28,147 nt of DNA from Terfezia claveryi (Eukaryota; Ascomycota; Pezizomycetes; Pezizales; Pezizaceae): contig WHUX01000430.1 in NCBI GenBank assembly GCA_015179025.1, positions 1 to 28,147 of the forward strand. The letters are read 5' to 3'. The position numbers were made by a program, and so were the translations under genes. Below, in pieces: positions 10,172-19,418 of this stretch (its first letter is position 1; each line of letters opens with the position of its first letter). The notes beneath the pieces are model-generated. The model searched no databases and had not been told where the DNA came from. It saw only the letters and a list, made by a program, of their open reading frames with translations.

Positions 10172-12264
10172 ATGTCTAGTTCACAGACACCAAGAGGGCC
10201 TCGCCAGCCCTACCAACCCCTAACGTTCCCAGATGTCACACCCCGTGCCATCACACAAAGACCTCACAATCTTCCACAGTCGGATACTGATACGGAAGAT
10301 GATCTTATTAACATCCCAATGGAGGATATCCTATCTCGTGAGATAGAATCCTCCAGACATCCCATATATAGTCCAGATGAACTACAATCATTCCCGCCTG
10401 GATTAATCGATCGATTTGGCCTACCTTCCCGAAGACCACCTCGACGAACAAACAGCAATGCCTCTTCCCAACGCCATCCCACACAACCCCCACTATGACC
10501 AATTCGACCCCCTAGAACAGGACTAAGCCAACAAGAATATGATGAATTATTGGCTAGAATAGTTCGTGATGGAGCCACAGAATTCGAATGGCAATGAGCC
10601 GAAATCATGAACCTTACAGAAGGTTTAAATGCTCAGGCTAGTTTTTAAAACAAGCCCAAGAAGCTCACACAATCGTATTCAATGGTGCGAAAGCTACTTA
10701 TAATGATCTAAAGTTACTGCGACAGCAAGTAACTGAAGAAGTAGCTGCCTTAAAAGGACAAACTATGGGCAAGAAGACGCAGTTAAGAGGCTAACAGTTT
10801 CCATTAAGGAAACTTTAGAAATCCAATGGCAAGAGCTGACAAAAAAGCTCAAGGAGGACATGGAGGCGATAATTGATGCAGCCAAGGTGGAGTTCGATGG
10901 TATTAAGGCAGATGTTGGCAAGCTGAATGATTGGGCACAGAAACGATTAAACAAGAACAGGATGATCGTATTCGCAGTTGTGAGACTAATAAGGAATCGG
11001 TAGAAGAACTGTCTCGCCGGATTCAAACTCACAAACGAAAGCTCAAGGACCTACAAGAGCAGCCACTTGGCCAATAACGACCACAAAAACAACTCGATCA
11101 ATTGATGATGATATCGAAGATTTCATTATCCGTGGTACTCGGACAGGTCCAGTACCACCTCCACCACCTCCACCTCCACCTCCACCACCTCCAGTCCAGA
11201 AAACCCGGGTCCTTTCTGACAAGAAAGAACCCCGAAACCTCCCCTTACCTCCGAAGTTCGATGGAACTTCAAGCAAGCTGAAGGAATTCCTAATGAAGGT
11301 AGATCACACCTTTGAATGCATGCCGCTAACCTATTCTACCATAGCGAAAAAATCTTGTTTGTAGCAGATCTACTTACAGGAGGTGCGAGCACCTAGTATT
11401 ATGCAAACCAACACAAGCGAACACCAGATGCCAACTCCGGATGGGTTGAATAGGACACATTTAATGTCTTTAAACATTAGTTATAAATGCACTCCAGAAC
11501 CAGCATGAGAAGCGGGATGCAAAGGTCTCCCTCCAAAAGGAATTCCAGAAGAAAGGTGAGTTGATGAAAGATTTCATCGCTTATGTCAGGGTTCATCAGT
11601 TGGTAGCGGAACTACCACGGGAACAGCTCTGGGAGCACCTGATTAGTGCTATTCAGCCTGAGACTCGGGCCCATATGGTCCGAGTCAGTACTGATAAAGA
11701 CATTCTCGATAAAGTGCCAGCAAGTACAGAAATGTGCTTTCAGGCAATTGCTAATGCCGGGTCTCAGGTTAAGTATGAGAAGGTTAGGGGGCACATGCAC
11801 AGAGCCAGTTCCGTCAAAAAGAACAGGCTGCTGGTGCAAAAAGGAGGTTCCCAATACTCCTAAGACTGCCGAGAAGAAGTCCGAAAACCTCAAAGACCGA
11901 ATTACCAAGCCAAAGCAAAAGGCAAAAACCAAACCTGATGCTAAGGCTAAATCGAAATCTGATACCCCTTCCAAGAAAGCCAAAGAGCCTGGCTAAGATA
12001 GCGTTACATATGCTATGAGACAGGCTCGGAAGAAGGACGGACAGTGCATCAAGTGTGGGGACAAAACTCACATGATGGGTGACTGTTCAATCGGTTGGAA
12101 GGTTACGGATGAGACAAGGCAAAGGGAAAGGGAAAAGTAAAGGAGGAAGCTAAGAAAGTGGCGAAGTGTCTGCAGGAGCGGCTGTAGCAACACCACTTGA
12201 GGTTCAGTTTGGGCATATTGTAAGTGAGGATGAGTTGGATTATGGAGAAAATTCGGACTGTTAG
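10172..12264 (+). pseudogene. gag: Element B gag (capsid/nucleocapsid), degraded
   Basis: The ATG at 10172 and order of regions match A and D: a Pro/Ser/Arg-rich N-terminus, a Glu/Lys-rich helical region, a pure proline run of about 13 residues (near 11155-11193), the Ty3-type capsid domain (about 11240-11800), a Lys-rich basic tail, and a CCHC knuckle (CIKCGDKTHMMGDC, near 12048-12090). Nonsense codons fit C-to-T change when compared with D: CGA-to-TGA near 10595, CAA-to-TAA near 11076, TGG-to-TAG near 11395 and 11451, and CAA-to-TAA at 11994-11996. One-base losses also break the frame. The shared terminal stop is TAG 12262-12264. Confidence 0.91.
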
Positions 12265-12304
12265 GGATGCGGGCTATCTAGTACGTCGGGTCGATAGTCT
12301 CACA
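12262..12304 (+). promoter_or_regulatory. Element B gag UAG with downstream stem-loop
   Basis: TAG at 12262-12264 ends gag, and pol is open in the same frame once a single missing base in the loop is allowed for. The stem TGCGGGCTATC (12268-12278) pairs with GATAGTC-T-CACA (12293-12304). One pair seen in D is lost here by a G-to-A change. Confidence 0.5.
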
Positions 12305-13156
12305 GGATTGGTTTTCTATTTGTGTTATAAGGAATGGCATCTCTGTTGGCAGTTGGAAGGAGGAACATGAAGGGGAACCTATGGATATTGACCCTGTTTT
12401 GATTAGTTCTGTTTCTCGCAATTTGTCTTCTTCTGCTATTTCTTCTCTTTCTTTATCAAATAAAAACGCAAAAAAAGGGACAAAAAGAAAAGCTGATAAT
12501 GAGGTGGCTCCTCATATTGGCGCACTCGAAAAAAGGCCACAAAAGGTGGGGTGCCGGATATTTCATTGGATGGAATTAAGGATCTCTCTTTGGCAGGAAA
12601 ATCGGGTGCGAAGGTATTGAAGTGTGAAGGACTGAAATTTCTTATCTCTGTTAAGTTATCTTGGATGTACGGAGGAAATAAATGCGAAATTTCCATTAAT
12701 GCTTTGGTTGATACTGGCGCAGAACTCACGATTTTTGATTCTTCTTTCGTTGAACAGATGATGCTGCCTTGGGTTAAGAGGGAGAAAAGACTGAGATTAG
12801 AGAGCGCCGACGGCTCGATTCTCAAGAGGTCTGGCACAGTGCAGGTTCAGAACCTGCAGATGGAGGACCCAGATGCAAGATCGGGATGAAACAAAACTCT
12901 TGACCTGGTAACTGAGGTTGCGTGCCTCGAATCAGGTCTTCCACTCATTTTGGGAATGGATTGGATTAAAGCCAATTGTGATAAGCTACGGGTCACCACT
13001 CCTTATGGACTCGAACTAAAAAGAGCATTGGAAATCAAGGAGGTTACTGATTTCGCTGAGTTTGACGAAGTACTTGCAGATACTCAATATATTGGATTAA
13101 TTTAAATAGGGGAATGGGATTATCAGAAGTTCGCTAATGGAGACGTTCGCAAGGTT
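12265..13156 (+). pseudogene. pol: Element B pol N-terminal part: protease and linker
   Basis: This retropepsin-type aspartic protease region would cut Gag and Gag-Pol in the particle. After the gag TAG comes a spacer, then MDIDPVLISSVSRN (12381), a Ser- and Lys-rich linker, and the protease core with DTGA intact (near 12712-12723) and ILGMDWIKAN (near 12950). Compared with D, one base is missing near 12290 and one near 12547. From 12551 to the end of pol at 16936 the frame is continuous apart from point nonsense codons. Two of these fall here: TGA 12887-12889 (CGA origin) and TAA 13103-13105, which is GAA in the A copy and so a transversion. Full pol would be about 1310 codons. Confidence 0.88.
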
Positions 13157-14998
13157 ATGAAAATAACAGCGATTGAAAATATCCATGAACTTGCTGATCG
13201 ATTGCCAATACAGTACAGGGATTTTGTAAAAATCTTTGGAAAGGAGTTGCAATCCGCCCTTCCCACGCACGGTTCACAAGACATGACTATTGAGTTAGAA
13301 GAAGGAAAGAGTCCCCCGTCAGGAAAACTATACCCCCTCTCCCCTAATGAACTGGAGCTTCTCAAAGAATACCTAGATGAGATGCTCCGAACCGGCAAGA
13401 TAAGACCAAGTAAAAGCAGTGCTGGCGCTCCTATATTCTTCGCCAAACAGCTAAATGGCAAGCTCAGAATAGTCGTAGGCTATAGAGAGCTCAATGCCAT
13501 AACCAAGAAACACAAGTATCCACTACTACTTATGACTACCCTAATGAAACAAGTTGGTACTTCACAGGTTTTCTCCAAACTCGATCTCAAACTCGGGTTT
13601 AACCTACTCAGAATAGCGGCCGGAGACGAGTGGAAAACAGCATTCAAGACAAGATATGGCTTATACGAATATACGGTTATGCCTTTTGGGCTAACTAATG
13701 CGCCATCTATTTTCCAGCGACATGTTAACAATATTCTATCGGAATGAATTGACTAAGGAATAGTTGTATATATTGATGATATCCTCATTTATACCCAAAC
13801 AGAGGAAGAACATGTCGAGCTCGTCCGTTGGGTGCTGCAGAAACTAACGGAGAATAACCTTTGTGTCAATATAGACAAGTGTATCTTCCATGTCCCAGAA
13901 GTCGAATTTGTGGGATTTAAAGTAGTTACAAAGGGGATACAAATGGGGCAGAAGAAAGTCGAGGACATCCTCGCCTGGCAGGCTCTTCGGAATGTCAAAG
14001 AAGTGCAGAGGTTTATTGGATTTGCTAATTTCTATCGCCGGTTTATTCAAGGCTTTAGTAGTTTGGCTTTGCCGATTCAAACACTAACGCACAATGGAGT
14101 TCCTTGGAACTGGACACAGCAGTGTCAACAGGCCTTCGATGAGTTGAAATATAGGTTCACCACCGCTCCAATACTATGCCATTATCACCCAGAACGACCA
14201 AAAATGATCGAGACAGATGCGTCTGATCTAGCAAAAGCTGGTATTCTATCCCAAAAAGAACCAGATGGTCATTGGGACCCAGTAGCGTACTATTCGAAAC
14301 GCTTTATCCTAGCAGAACTTAATTACGATGTCCATGACAAGGAGATGGTCGTAATTGTCAATTGTTTTCAGGAATGGAGACATTTTCTCATGGGTGCCCC
14401 GGAGGAGATAATTGTGTATACGGATCACAAGAACCTTGAGTACTTTAATTCCACTAAGATACTCAATCGAAGGCAGGCCAGATGGGCGGAAATACTAAGC
14501 CAGTTTAATTTTAGAATCATCTACCGCCCAGGTAATAAAAATGGCAAAGCAGATGTGCTTTCTCGTCAGGTTGATCCTGACCTCGAAGGAGGGGGAGAGA
14601 AGCAGGACCACACGATTCTGATGTTCAAGCCTGGTCAATTCCAACTGGGAACAAGTGAGGAGAGTCTAGTAATGCGCTGCATTATGGCAGTGAAGGCCTC
14701 ACAAACAGAAGAATCAAGTTGGTCGAAGGAGATCCAAGAGGCTGGCCTCAAGGATGACAAGTGGTTAGGGATTCGGAACGCGTTGAAGTTTGGCAAGGAG
14801 TACCCTGGACTCGATCATTATGGTTTAGAAGATGACATGGTAACCTATGAACGTCGCCTATATATACCTGACATCAACTCCCTTAAGTTGAAAGTGGCTT
14901 TCCAGTATCACGATGCTAAAGTTGCAGGTCATTTCCAACGTGACAAAACCCTCGAGCTCATAAAACGAAATTACTACTGGCCAAATATGGAAGACTAG
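13157..14998 (+). pseudogene. pol: Element B reverse transcriptase, RNase H and integrase zinc domain
   Basis: This makes cDNA from the element RNA inside the particle. RT (about 13330-13930): AGAPIFFAK, the first catalytic Asp in KLDLKLG, GDEWKTAFKTRYGLYEY, VMPFGLTNAPSIF, and YIDD at 13769-13780. The connection domain has GFANFYRRFIQGFS. RNase H (about 14200-14570) keeps all four acidic residues: [21 protein letters not shown] and NGKADVLSR. The integrase HHCC begins with His at 14909 and 14930, and its CxxC pair follows at 15020-15031. Nonsense codons are TGA 13745-13747 (CGA), TAA 13754-13756 (CAA) and TAG 14996-14998 (TGG), just before and just after the longest open stretch (388 codons from 13832). 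Catalytic residues are all present despite the stops. Confidence 0.95.
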
Positions 14999-15092
14999 GT
15001 ACGAAACTACGTTCGCACATGTGATGCTTGCCAAAGAAACAAGACTGCAAGACACAAGAAATATGGCAAGCTCGTACCTCTTCCAATCTCCT

Positions 15093-15828
15093 TGTAAGTA
15101 TAGGCCAAGTTAGTAGAGGTGTTCCTGAGATGAACACAGCTCTACCAACGAGGTTGGGCAGCTAAGCACACTGTCTAGGTCCTATACCGGAGTCCCAAAG
15201 AGCGGCTGGCTGTTGGTGTATTCGGGGGGTGTTCGGGAGAGTCACGGAGATCTGGAGAAAGAATTTTACCAGTGTAGCTTGTATATTCTGATGTTGCTCG
15301 ACTATATGGTACTGAAAGAGATCCTGTTCTATCTAGAGGCCGCGGAAATAAGGTCTTTAATAGACACTAGATTTCTGAGGCTATGAGTCTAACGAACTCA
15401 TGTAAGGACAATCATCAAGACTCATTATGATACCTGATCATAATGGATACAAGATGGCTCATTCTAGATACGTTCTGTATCATAGATGACGCCAGAGAAA
15501 GTAATAGAAACGAGGCTGACAATAGAATAGAGAATAAGACATGATATCAGTTGCCGAACAAGATAGGCAACTGGAATAGGAGAAAGTGGTTAGCTTGCTG
15601 ACCACATAAAACATGTCAGTAATGAGTCATCGATAAAGGAAAGAGATAACGTGCTAAAGAAAGACAACACTAATACATGAGTAATCCATATACTAATCCA
15701 ACTGAGGGAAATACCTAAACAAGTAAAATGCGTCCTAAACATTAGATAAAGAAAATCCTAAAAATAGCCAAAGAGATTCCAACGTTCAAACAAGACTTAT
15801 AGTAAGGAGAAAACAAGTATTCCTTACA
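15093..15828 (-). mobile_element. Solo LTR of the second family (LTR-II) in element B integrase
   Basis: This 736-bp sequence is the reverse complement of the LTR-II copy at 6079-6817 along its length. The flanking duplications are CTCCT (15088-15092) and CCCCT (15829-15833), one C-to-T difference. The uninterrupted order is confirmed by element C, where CCAATCCCCTACAGG (reverse strand, near 22220) spans the site. Insert plus duplication is 741 bp, a multiple of three, so the pol frame is the same on both sides. It contains the hairpin GTGTTC...GAACAC near 15120-15138. Confidence 0.88.
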
Positions 15829-15856
15829 CCCCTACAGGCCGTGGGAACATATTTCG

Positions 15857-16300
15857 ATGGATTTCATCACTGATTTACCACCAGCTAAATGGTATAATCA
15901 GATCTGGGTTATTGTTGATAGGTTTACTAAGATGTCACATTTCATTCCCTTAAAGAATCGGAAGGCAAAAGAGTTGGCTGGGATATTTGTCAAGGAGGTT
16001 TGGAGACTGCATGGATTACCAAAGAGGGTTGTTTCGGATCGGGATTCGTTGTTTACAAGTTCGTTTTGGATGGAGGTAATGCGGTTATTAGGAGTTGAGT
16101 TGGATAAGTCCTCGGCATATCACCCCCAAACTGATGGTCAAACCGAACGAGTCAACCAGACCCTTGAGCATTATCTACGGACGTATTGCTGTTGGGATCA
16201 GGATGACTGGGTCGAGTTATTACTATTTACCGAGTTCTGTTATAATAACACTGTCCACTCTAGTACTAAACTCACACCATTCTTCGCCACATATGCTTAA
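15857..16300 (+). pseudogene. pol: Element B integrase catalytic core (D,D35E)
   Basis: This part of the integrase joins the cDNA ends to host DNA in the nucleus. It starts inside pol at MDFITDLPPAKW and is not a separate gene. The catalytic triad is Asp2 (MDFI), Asp61 (VVSDRDS) and Glu97 (QTERVNQ); Asp61 and Glu97 are separated by exactly 35 residues, the D,D35E signature. HPQTDGQTERVN is the usual Ty3/gypsy block. It ends at TAA 16298-16300, which reads CAA in element C (C-to-T), after which the same frame reopens. Upstream it is split from its zinc domain by the LTR-II insertion. Confidence 0.95.
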
Positions 16301-16936
16301 CACCCAGAAAATAATTTCCAGAACCTAACCGAAGCCACAACTGAATCGAACAACCCTGAGGCAGTCAAGACAGTCGAAACCTTGGACGCAATGAGAGAGG
16401 CTATGAGGGAAAACATGAAGGTAGTGCAGGACCGGATATCCAAATACTACAATCTCAAGGTAGCACAGAAGGAACCAACATTCAAAGTGGGAGATTGGGT
16501 TATGGTCAACGCAAAGAACATCAAAACAAGGAGTCCGACCAAGAAGCTTGACTACAAGTTACGAGGGAAGTTTAGAATTATACGGCTTATTGGCACTTAT
16601 GCCTATGAGTTAGAGCTTCCCCCAAGTACAGGCAAAACTCACCCAGTTTTTCATATTAGTTTGTTGGAACCCTACCACCTTAATACGATTGCCGGCAGAC
16701 GCTCACCAACACCCCCTCCAGTCGACCTCGAAGAATCGGAATACCAGGTGGAAAAGGTTAGGACGAGTAAGCTTAGGAAGGGACGGGTTATGTATTTAGT
16801 CTCTTAGAAGGGTTACGGTCCTGATGACGACACATGGGAACCATATGAGAACCTGAAGGATGGAGCAGCCGATTTAATTCGAAAATTCCATCTGGATAAT
16901 CCTCGTAAGCCTCGGGACCCTGATGTTATCTTATGA
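16301..16936 (+). pseudogene. pol: Element B integrase C-terminus and chromodomain
   Basis: This is the C-terminal part of pol. A basic segment (FKVGDWVMVNAKNIK) leads to a GPY/F-like module (KLDYKLRGKFRIIRLIG, then [13 protein letters not shown]), a Pro-rich linker and a chromodomain (about 16739-16900: [35 protein letters not shown]). Chromodomains of this class bind methylated histone H3 tails and steer insertion to heterochromatin, which fits the nesting here. The Trp between YLVS and KGYG is replaced by TAG at 16805-16807. Element C has Trp there but loses the Trp of DDTWEPY instead. Pol ends at TGA 16934-16936. Confidence 0.93.
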
Positions 16937-17180
16937 GGATTTTTCTTTTTTTCCTATTATTAGGTATTAGGTTTTTTGAATTATCTTTACGTTTTTGTTT
17001 TACCTGTATTTCTTATGCCATATTGTCTCAGGGGTGAAATGAGACGTACGCAGCTATGTTTTGGCTGTCGTATATGAGGACTGGTCCTCAAGCCCCATCC
17101 ATTGTTGTTAGTAGCAATAATGATTCTGGTTGTATGATCAATTAGGTTCTTGCGGACAAGAACCTTAAGGAGGGAGGCAC
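16937..17180 (+). other. Element B 3' untranslated internal region
   Basis: This stretch between the pol stop and the 3' LTR has no supported gene. It starts T-rich (16937-17010), then carries a perfect short palindrome GAGGAC-TG-GTCCTC (17076-17089), a hairpin with 8-bp stem and CGGA loop (17145-17164) and the polypurine tract. The palindrome and the hairpin recur in element C, the latter with one mismatch. Confidence 0.8.
17145..17180 (+). promoter_or_regulatory. Hairpin plus polypurine tract before the 3' LTR
   Basis: AAGGAGGGAGGCAC (17167-17180) abuts the LTR and is the expected primer for plus-strand DNA synthesis. Just upstream GGTTCTTG and CAAGAACC (17145-17164) form an 8-bp stem closed by a CGGA loop. 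Confidence 0.8.
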
Positions 17181-18646
17181 TGTCATGGGGTGACATCCAG
17201 CCCTACCAAAGGTACTTGGGCCCTTATAGAACGACCCTAGAATCTATATGGACTCTAGGTACACTCTTAGTAGTATGGTGCAAATGTTTCTAATACTTAT
17301 CTATAAGAGTTAAGTATATGAAACGGGTATGAACCTCGGAGTGGTTTATAATCATCCTAGATGGTTAAGACCCTTATGGAGCGTCCATAGACCCTTAAGG
17401 GAGCTACGGTTTAAGTTTCATAAGTATCTGATTAATGGTTCAATAGTTATACCCAGATCAATATGCTGGCTATATGCATACATATACTAGCTATTAGCTG
17501 TTACCCTGAAGTCTTGGCGTTACCCTGAATTGCTAATTATTACCCTGAACTTAAGGAAAATAATTCGGTAAAAATAACTAAAAAAATGAAGGACCGAGGG
17601 CGCACTTTAGACCAAAGTGCATCCAGTGACACTATAAGGGAGTGCGCCCAGGACAGAGGCCAAAGGTAGGGCTAAAACATTAAGTTCTCCGAATTTAATG
17701 TTTTAAGGTTCTATCTAGGCCTACTCTTCGTCCTGATTCTATTTCTGCAATCCCTTTTATGATCGGAGTTAAACTCATGGAGATATAAGACTTTTAATAT
17801 GGTCATATAGGTCCACGAGGAGGTTTACCTATTATTGGTAATAACTCCATGAATAATTTGGGTATCGAGATAAACTAAGATTCTATAATCTTCTATGCGT
17901 TAATACCTTTCCAATGGTAATCTACTTGTGACCCACGGTTCTCTATTCATAGAGTTATGTGTAGTTGAAAATTATTTTCAATGGACACCGTAACTAGACA
18001 CTATTAAGTAAATATTGCCGGAAATATAATTAGATGCCTTCGGATATTGTCAGATGGTAATTCGATAGTATCAGGGATTGGTAACGTATCTGAAATTGAA
18101 TTTAGTTGTCTCGAATAAGAATTCATTAATGGGATAAGCGAGCTATAAGCGAAGTATATATAACATGCAGACATAGGAATATTCTCTACGTTCGGGTTAG
18201 TAACCTGTGACAACGAGTGCAGATAGCAACTGCATTAACAAAGGTGTGGATGACATAACACTTAGGAAGAAATTCCAAGGTGATAGGTAGGCCCGCGTTT
18301 TATAAAATATTTTTATCATAAGAATATCTACAAACACCGCGGGATATAAATAGTGCAAGTAGTTCCGGTTGAATTTATTCTACCACCAGCGAGTATTCGA
18401 AAGCAAGAGCACCTTGAGTACACGAAGCCTACAAACTTCTAAGTCTTAAGTTAACTTTACGTTCAAGCGACATAGGATTTATTTTGTGTTGCGAAATAAG
18501 ATCCGTCGTGAGGGACTATCATTGGATTGAACTTTACTGCTATAGGATTGATATTCTGTATTACGGAATAGATATCGTTGCGGCAGCAAATTACGGCCGT
18601 CCTAATAGTTGCAAGAGCGCTATCAGTCAATAGGGCCTCCGTGACA
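17181..18646 (+). mobile_element. Element B 3' LTR
   Basis: This is a 1466-bp LTR starting TGTCATGGGG (one C-to-T in the terminal motif) and ending CCTCCGTGACA. It shares the private variants of the B 5' LTR. The predicted RNA-start motif reads CTACAAACT here, one base off the primer-site complement. Most differences from the 5' LTR are transitions. Confidence 0.94.
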
Positions 18647-19076
18647 CTGCATACTTCTCATATGGGTTTACTGACGTAATTGGGGCTGGGGCAGGTGCAG
18701 CTAGAATAGGCGTGACTGGTACAGTTGTCACAGAAGTCTTTCTCTTTTTGCATTTATCTGTTGTTCGATTTCTGAACATTGTGTTCCTCTTCAATGGTAT
18801 CTTCTTTTTCTGTACAGGGCCTACCATTATGATCCCTTGCTTTGATAGTCTGCTTTTTTGGCTACACACTTTCTTGTCAGATCTATGGACGTCCTGGACA
18901 CCATCCGTGACACCGTCCATGACACCATCTGTGACACCATCTGTGACACAGCCCTTGGAGCACTTTGGATCATGCACAACCTTGGAGCAGATACCTGCAG
19001 AAATGAGGCCTTCTAATCTGCACTGGTGATAGCCAATAGTGGGTATTATACTGGATGCAGCATAAGACTTCTTCAA
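18647..19076 (-). pseudogene. Unrecognised coding remnant truncated by element B 3' LTR
   Basis: I do not recognise this. It is an open minus-strand frame from 19076 that runs into the LTR of B, where a stop occurs at once (18627), so its natural C-terminus is missing. Visible in the product: a Cys-containing N-terminal third (YHQCRLEGLISAGICSK, KCSKGC), four Thr-Asp-Gly-Val units from a 12-bp tandem repeat, then two basic stretches (KKKIPLKRN, KCKKRK) that resemble nuclear localisation signals, and an Ala/Pro end (LAAPAPAP). No signal peptide or membrane segment is evident. It may be an exon of a host gene or of another transposon. That it was ever translated is not shown. Confidence 0.35.
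18897..18944. repeat. 12-bp tandem repeat, four copies
   Basis: The units GACACCATCCGT, GACACCGTCCAT, GACACCATCTGT and GACACCATCTGT follow head to tail, with a decayed fifth. The period is a multiple of three, so it encodes repeated Thr-Asp-Gly-Val on the minus strand. Confidence 0.9.
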
Positions 19077-19418
19077 TTCAGCGAATTACACTATCTTTCC
19101 AATTCAGGGAACCCACAAGGACACAACCTTTGAATATTCTGAAGCCAAGTTATGTGGGTTAAAATGTCTATGATATCTCCGTCAGTAATCTTTCTACCCG
19201 CGACTTGCATAGCTGGTCTCCGATTACAGAACTTAAAGCACTTACCCCTGAATTATCATGAGCACAATTTATGTGGGTTGAACTGTCAATGTTTATTGTG
19301 AGAAATGAATGAGATTCTCAGATGCCTCACAAGTTATGGTAAATAGAAGTGAACAAAGGGGCAAATTGAATAAAGGGGGAAATTGAACAAAGGCATGCAT
19401 TCATTCTTTATATGCAAG
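19077..19418. other. Non-LTR spacer with short repeats
   Basis: No gene is supported here. An imperfect direct repeat of about 42 bp occurs at 19131-19172 and 19249-19291, sharing TTATGTGGGTT. At 19350-19393 there is a three-copy ~17-bp tandem repeat (core CAAATTGAA-AAAGGG). Together with 18647-19076 this is the only sequence in the window not assigned to an LTR element. Confidence 0.6.

Larger units (their letters stand above)
8668..18646 (+). mobile_element. Element B: full-length Ty3/gypsy chromovirus with both LTRs
   Basis: This is the only copy with both LTRs in the window, about 9.24 kb after removing the LTR-II insertion and its duplication (741 bp). Order: LTR, short leader, gag, UAG, pol (PR-RT-RH-IN-chromodomain), hairpin and polypurine tract, LTR. 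The two LTRs share private variants (TTGCTAATTATTACCC, and CTTAAGG in place of CTGCAGG), which shows they came from one insertion. They now differ at roughly 2% of the aligned first 560 bases, mostly by transitions. The flanks do not match: CCATG on the left (8663-8667) and CTGCA on the right (18647-18651). A rearrangement must therefore have followed insertion. Confidence 0.93.

Noticed and set aside
10264..12071. Long minus-strand ORFs opposite gag (for example 10264-10608, 11612-11983), including a poly-Gly run opposite the proline tract
   Set aside because: These are shadows of gag, with low-complexity products from Pro- and Lys-codon complements and no recognisable domain.
18897..18956. 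Tandem GACACC repeat considered as a CRISPR-like or LTR-end array, since units resemble the LTR terminus CCGTGACA
   Set aside because: There are no spacers and the period is 12 bp. The shared GTGACAC is short and the units do not continue into LTR sequence.
18712..19029. A 105-codon plus-strand ORF rich in Phe/Leu that looks like a membrane protein
   Set aside because: It is the antisense of the remnant on the minus strand; its hydrophobicity comes from complements of Lys/Glu-type codons.
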